Origin: an uncultured Sediminibacterium sp.
GTDB lineage: Bacteria > Bacteroidota > Bacteroidia > Chitinophagales > Chitinophagaceae
NCBI RefSeq assembly: GCF_946481145.1
Contig: NZ_CAMLMJ010000040.1
Coordinates: forward strand, 1 to 18,195
DNA: 18,195 nucleotides
Direction: 5' to 3'
Shown: positions 14,650-18,195 of the stretch, piece by piece
How positions within the stretch are numbered: the first letter of the stretch is position 1
Layout of the letters: every line of letters begins with the position of its first letter
Program-made: the position numbers and the translations under genes
The notes under the pieces: model-generated
Databases searched by the model: none
What the model saw: the letters and a program-made list of their open reading frames with translations, nothing else
Told to the model about the DNA's origin: nothing

Positions 14650-14719
14650 ATTGACCGGCTTTTAGTAATATATTAATCAATAAAAAATCAGAACTTTAAT
14701 CAAATTGCAGGCTACCAAC

Positions 14720-15739
14720 ATGAGAAAAAACTGCCCTAGATTTTTACCCTTCTTTATTTTTTTCCTACTGCTCATCTGTACCACTAATTCAGTTAATGCT
14801 CAATTAAAGAAATATGTTTTTGAAGCCGAGAAGATGGGATCTCCCCTACGCATTATAATGATGTGTGACGATTCTGCAAAAGCAGCTAAGCTGGCAAAAC
14901 AAGCATATGCACTAACGGATAGCATTAATGCCATCATCAGCGATTACGATACAAGCAGTGAGCTTAGCAGATTAAACAGTTCATCGGGTTCAGCAGAGCC
15001 AATCACTGTGTCTCCACTCCTACTCAGACTCATGTGGCATGCTGGAATGGCAAATCACCATAGCAGGGGTGCTTTTGATGCCAGTATCGGACCATTGAGT
15101 AAGCTATGGCGTAAAGCAAGGAAAGAAAATATATTTCCAACTACAGAGATTGAAGAAAAGAAAAAGCTGGTGAATTTTGGACTTGTTTATATAGATAGAG
15201 TAAAAAGTACTGTATGGATAAAAAAAACGGGTATGTCGATCGACTTTGGCGGAATTGGTAAAGGATTCATGGCGAATCAGCTACTCGAATTCTTTTATTC
15301 AAAAGGTATCAGACAGGTAATGATTGATGCCGGCGGAGATATAGCAGTTGGCGAAGCTCCTGAAGGAACAAAGGGCTGGCAAATAGGAATTGTGCTACCA
15401 GAGACTACCGATCAATTATTTCAAAAAAAACTTACGCTGGAATACAAGGCCATTGCAACATCAGGAAGCATCTATCAATATTTTGAGCATGAAGGGAAAA
15501 AATACTCCCACATCATAGATCCGCGGACTGGCTATGGCATACAAACCCCAAGAAATGTAACGGTGATAGCTGGTTCAGGAGAGGATGCAGACTGGCTGGC
15601 TACCGCATGCAGTATCTTATCAATAAAGGAAGCCTTAAAGCTGGTTAAATTTATGAAAGCGGCTATTTTAATCACAGAAGTATCGAATGGGCGGGTAATC
15701 ACCCACGCTTCTAAAAATTTTTACCGTTACTGGAAATAA
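14720..15739 (+). CDS. ApbE family FAD:protein FMN transferase, exported
   Basis: ApbE covalently attaches FMN, taken from FAD, to a threonine or serine of target proteins outside the cytoplasm. This 339-residue protein has a signal peptide (PRFLPFFIFFLLLICTT, cleavage probably after VNA at residue 27). Family motifs are SDYDTSSELSRLN (about 74-86), GAFDASIGPLSKLW (117-130), SIDFGGIGKGFMAN (173-186), DAGGDIAVG (203-211), HIIDPRTGYG, and the Mg-binding C-terminal segment GEDADWLATA. The ATG at 14720 is preferred over a TTG 15 bp upstream. It heads a likely operon with the FGE-like gene (68-bp gap) and the Gfo/Idh gene. Neither partner shows an obvious SGAT-type flavinylation site, so its substrate is probably encoded elsewhere. 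Confidence 0.92.
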   Translation: MRKNCPRFLPFFIFFLLLICTTNSVNAQLKKYVFEAEKMGSPLRIIMMCDDSAKAAKLAKQAYALTDSINAIISDYDTSSELSRLNSSSGSAEPITVSPLLLRLMWHAGMANHHSRGAFDASIGPLSKLWRKARKENIFPTTEIEEKKKLVNFGLVYIDRVKSTVWIKKTGMSIDFGGIGKGFMANQLLEFFYSKGIRQVMIDAGGDIAVGEAPEGTKGWQIGIVLPETTDQLFQKKLTLEYKAIATSGSIYQYFEHEGKKYSHIIDPRTGYGIQTPRNVTVIAGSGEDADWLATACSILSIKEALKLVKFMKAAILITEVSNGRVITHASKNFYRYWK

Positions 15740-15807
15740 ATTCACCCAAAAATGTCTGGCTCTTTTGATAAAAAATTATCTTCCCTATCCTAAATAATGT
15801 ATTGCGC

Positions 15808-16755
15808 GTGAAAAAAATTGGCTTGTTGATTGTTGTATCGATCCTAACTTCTTCCTTGATAGGACAACCAGCTTTCAACACATACGAGCAGGAAATTCCG
15901 GGTAGTGCTTTCCGGTTTAAAATGGTTCCTGTTAAAGCGGGTGATTTTATCATTGGAAGCCAGCCATCCGATAAGAGCAGCAATACAAATGAAGGTCCCC
16001 AACAAAAAATTCATATTTCAGCATTCTGGATGTCTGCCTATGAAGTAACCCGGGATGAATTTGATGTTTTCCTGAAAGATGAAAAAACTAGCCAAAACTC
16101 AGATGTAGATGCAATAACACGTCCAAGTCCACAGTACATTGATTTCAGTTGGGGCATGGGAAAAGAAGGCGGATATCCTGCCAATAGTATGTCGCAACAT
16201 GCTGCCCTGATGTATTGCAGATGGTTATATCAGCAAACTGGTATCTTTTATCGATTACCAACTGAGGCAGAATGGGAATATGCCTGCAGGGCAGGTACCA
16301 CAACAAGGTATTATTTCGGGGACGATAGTTCACAAATAGAGAACTATGCCTGGTATGAAAAAAACAGTGGCGACAAGTTTCATAAGGTTGGAGAAAAAAA
16401 GCCCAATGCCTGGGGTTTATATGATATGCTTGGCAATGTTTTAGAATGGACATTAGATCACTATGAAGAAAAGCGGTATGAAACCATACAAAAAAAAGAT
16501 CCGGTGGTTGCGCCTAACAGCAGTCGCTATCCAAAGGTTTTGCGTGGCGGTGGTTTTACTGAATCTGCTACTGACTTAAGTATTACAAGGCGGTATCAAT
16601 CAGCTCCGTCCTGGAACAGAAGGGATCCTCAAATTCCTAAAAGTAAATGGTGGCTTACGGATGCAAGAACCGTAGGGTTCCGAATTGTAAGACCATTAAA
16701 ACAACCCTCAGCGGAAGAAATCAATCAATTTTTCACTTCCTATCTTGGTATATAA
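15808..16755 (+). CDS. Exported FGE-sulfatase/SUMF1-fold protein lacking catalytic cysteines
   Basis: The 315-residue product starts at GTG 15808 with a signal peptide (MKKIGLLIVVSILTSSLIG). The FGE-fold domain follows: FKMVPVKAGDFIIGS, FWMSAYEVTRDEF, YRLPTEAEWEYACRAGTTTRYYFG, WGLYDMLGNVLEWT, VLRGGGF and TVGFRIVRP. True formylglycine-generating enzymes have two copper-binding cysteines shortly after the RGGS motif. Here that region reads RGGGFTESATDLSITRR and contains no cysteine. Sulfatase activation is therefore unlikely, and the protein may be a binding or structural member like other non-catalytic FGE-fold proteins of Bacteroidota. A four-codon frame (ATG 15797, TGA 15809-15811) overlaps the GTG start. 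The Gfo/Idh gene begins 18 bp after the stop, indicating an operon. Confidence 0.85.
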   Translation: MKKIGLLIVVSILTSSLIGQPAFNTYEQEIPGSAFRFKMVPVKAGDFIIGSQPSDKSSNTNEGPQQKIHISAFWMSAYEVTRDEFDVFLKDEKTSQNSDVDAITRPSPQYIDFSWGMGKEGGYPANSMSQHAALMYCRWLYQQTGIFYRLPTEAEWEYACRAGTTTRYYFGDDSSQIENYAWYEKNSGDKFHKVGEKKPNAWGLYDMLGNVLEWTLDHYEEKRYETIQKKDPVVAPNSSRYPKVLRGGGFTESATDLSITRRYQSAPSWNRRDPQIPKSKWWLTDARTVGFRIVRPLKQPSAEEINQFFTSYLGI

Positions 16756-16773
16756 TCCTTAAAACTACTCACC

Positions 16774-18093
16774 ATGAACAACGATGCCAGTCAAAAATCC
16801 CGCAGGGATTTCATGAAACAATCCTCTTTACTTGCAGGTGGATTAATTGCTGCTCCTCTATTATCCAAAGCCAATTATTTTTCCGGCGCAGATGATGTAA
16901 TTAAAGTAGCATTGATTGGTTGCGGTGGTCGCGGCACTGGTGCAGCCATGCAGGCATTAATGAGTAAACAAAACGTTAAGCTGGTTGCTATGGCCGATGC
17001 GTTTAAGGACAATGTAGACAAGTGTTACCAAAATCTTATGTCTGATGAATTAACAGAAGAAGCCAAAAAAAGAATTGATGTACCGGAAGAAAGAAGGTTT
17101 GCTGGTTTCGATGCTTATGCTAAAGCTATCCCATTAGCGGATGTAGTTATTCTAACAACTCCTCCTGGTTTCCGTCCTATACATTTTGAAGAAGCCATTA
17201 AGCAGAACAAACACGTGTTCATGGAAAAACCGGTAGCGACAGATCCTGCCGGGGTTCAGAAAGTGCTGGCAAGCGCTGCCATCGCAAAACAAAAGAAATT
17301 GAATGTAGTGGTTGGATTACAAAGACGTTACCAAAACTCTTACCGTGAATTGTTTTCCCGAAAAGATATGATTGGTGATATTACTTCCGCCCAAGCATGG
17401 TGGAACAATGATGGTGTATGGGTAAGACCTCGTAAAGCCGGACAAACAGAAATGGAATACCAAATGCGTAACTGGTATTATTTTGTATGGCTTTGTGGCG
17501 ATCATATTGCCGAGCAACATATACATAACCTGGATGTGATTAACTGGTTCAAGGATGGCTACCCTGTTAAAGCACAGGGAATGGGTGGCAGACAGGTGCG
17601 CAAAGGAAAAGACCATGGTGAAATCTTCGACCACCATTTTGTAGAATTTGAATATGCTGACGGAACCATACTAAATAGCCAGTGCAGACATATTCCTGGC
17701 ACTATGAGTCGTGTTGATGAATTATTAATCGGCACAAAAGGAAGGATCGCATTTGGTAAAGCGAATATTACCGATGGCAAAGGAAAAGTATTGTATGAGT
17801 TTGATAAAAAAACGGAGAATAATCCATACCAGACCGAACATGATGAACTATTTGCTGCCATCGCTAAAGGTGAATACAAATTCCATGATGCAGAAAACGG
17901 TGCTAAAAGCACCATGACTTCCATTCTTGGTCGTATGGCTACTTATAGTGGTCAGGTAATTACCTGGGACAAGGCCATTAATTCAGGATTGAATTTATCA
18001 CCTCAAACTTATGCATGGGATGCCATGCCTCCTGTAGTACCTAATGCAGATGGATTTTATCCTATCGCTACTCCGGGGGTAACTAGATATTAG
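16774..18093 (+). CDS. Gfo/Idh/MocA family oxidoreductase with Tat signal
   Basis: The 439-residue protein opens with a twin-arginine signal (KSRRDFMKQSSLLAGGLIAAPLL; RR at residues 10-11), so it is exported folded, with cofactor bound. The NAD(P)-binding Rossmann motif is GCGGRGTGA (residues 49-57). The family EKP motif lies in FMEKPVATDPAG (about 150-161), and the substrate-binding domain includes NWYYFVWLCGDHIAEQHIHNLDVINWF. Such periplasmic members act on sugars or related polyols, often in glycan breakdown. The substrate here is unknown. It is the last gene of the ApbE/FGE-like cluster, 18 bp after its neighbour. A word repeat begins directly at its stop codon. Confidence 0.92.
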   Translation: MNNDASQKSRRDFMKQSSLLAGGLIAAPLLSKANYFSGADDVIKVALIGCGGRGTGAAMQALMSKQNVKLVAMADAFKDNVDKCYQNLMSDELTEEAKKRIDVPEERRFAGFDAYAKAIPLADVVILTTPPGFRPIHFEEAIKQNKHVFMEKPVATDPAGVQKVLASAAIAKQKKLNVVVGLQRRYQNSYRELFSRKDMIGDITSAQAWWNNDGVWVRPRKAGQTEMEYQMRNWYYFVWLCGDHIAEQHIHNLDVINWFKDGYPVKAQGMGGRQVRKGKDHGEIFDHHFVEFEYADGTILNSQCRHIPGTMSRVDELLIGTKGRIAFGKANITDGKGKVLYEFDKKTENNPYQTEHDELFAAIAKGEYKFHDAENGAKSTMTSILGRMATYSGQVITWDKAINSGLNLSPQTYAWDAMPPVVPNADGFYPIATPGVTRY

Positions 18094-18139
18094 CTTCAGG
18101 CTGCAAGCCGCAAGCTACAAGCCTTGATGGGTGCTTGTT
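18094..18139. repeat. GCAAGC-type degenerate word repeat after the Gfo/Idh gene
   Basis: The words GGCTGCAAGCC, GCAAGCTAC and AAGCC recur over about 30 bp and start at the stop codon of the oxidoreductase gene. A possible complementary tail (GTGCTTG) follows at about 18131-18137. It resembles the AGCTG-type repeat at 2251-2370 in style but not in exact sequence. Confidence 0.55.
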
Positions 18140-18168
18140 TCGAGTATACTGCTATTAACTTAATAGAA

Positions 18169-18195
18169 CACGGATTTTCATGATTTTCAAGATCT
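18169..18195. repeat. ACGGATTTTCATGATTTTCA-type word repeat at window end
   Basis: ACGGATTTTC, ATGATTTTCA and AGAT are similar neighbouring words that continue past the window edge, so the full extent is not visible. Words of this type are common intergenic repeats in Bacteroidota, from general knowledge. Confidence 0.4.

Noticed and set aside
15808..16755. Genuine sulfatase-activating formylglycine-generating enzyme
   Set aside because: The two active-site cysteines after the RGG motif are absent and no sulfatase gene is in the window.
14720..18093. A flavinylation target for ApbE within its own operon
   Set aside because: Neither partner has a D-x-x-[S/T]-G-A-[T/S] site. The TGA segment in the Gfo/Idh protein (GRGTGAA) is part of its nucleotide-binding loop.

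Overview
The window looks like an ordinary chromosomal stretch of a Bacteroidota bacterium, most likely of the Chitinophagaceae or a close relative. This is inferred from moderate A+T content, the lack of Shine-Dalgarno sites before starts, a perfect TAnnTTTG-type -7 box before aspS, Bacteroidota-style envelope proteins (lipoprotein, ApbE, FGE-like and Tat-exported Gfo/Idh proteins) and abundant intergenic inverted repeats. No rRNA, tRNA, CRISPR array, transposase or phage gene was recognised.

Left part (1-4065): an FAD-dependent DAO-family oxidoreductase whose start codon directly follows a 7-bp tandem repeat. Next come a small multi-spanning membrane protein, a poorly coding stretch with tiny possible genes, a tyrosine-rich lipocalin-like lipoprotein and a YbjJ-like MFS exporter, the last two on the minus strand.

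Centre (4066-7736): aspartyl-tRNA synthetase (aspS), then a minus-strand pair made of a PadR regulator and a PadR-associated four-helix membrane protein. This pair is flanked by two diverged copies of one ~230-250 bp segment holding the last codons of aspS, its stop codon and the same series of downstream hairpins. The copy beyond padR is a headless aspS 3' remnant, so the pair appears to sit inside a duplication or recombination scar.

Right-centre (7737-12953): circularly permuted ATP-grasp protein, alpha-E protein and transglutaminase-like protein form a tightly packed run. This is a known conserved gene trio, proposed in the literature to make or process peptide-like amide bonds. A four-helix membrane protein and the AAA+ protein RarA follow closely, and a 45-nt-armed hairpin ends the run.

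Right part (13174-18093): a secreted M28 metallopeptidase with its own terminator, then a likely operon of an exported ApbE flavin transferase, an exported FGE-fold protein lacking the catalytic cysteines, and a Tat-exported Gfo/Idh/MocA oxidoreductase.

The most unusual layer is between the genes. Several sequence-unrelated 'word repeats', built from 6-9 nt words repeated with small variations and often inverted, sit within a few bases of start or stop codons. Together with the aspS scar they are the best candidates for something undescribed. The protein-coding genes belong to known families.
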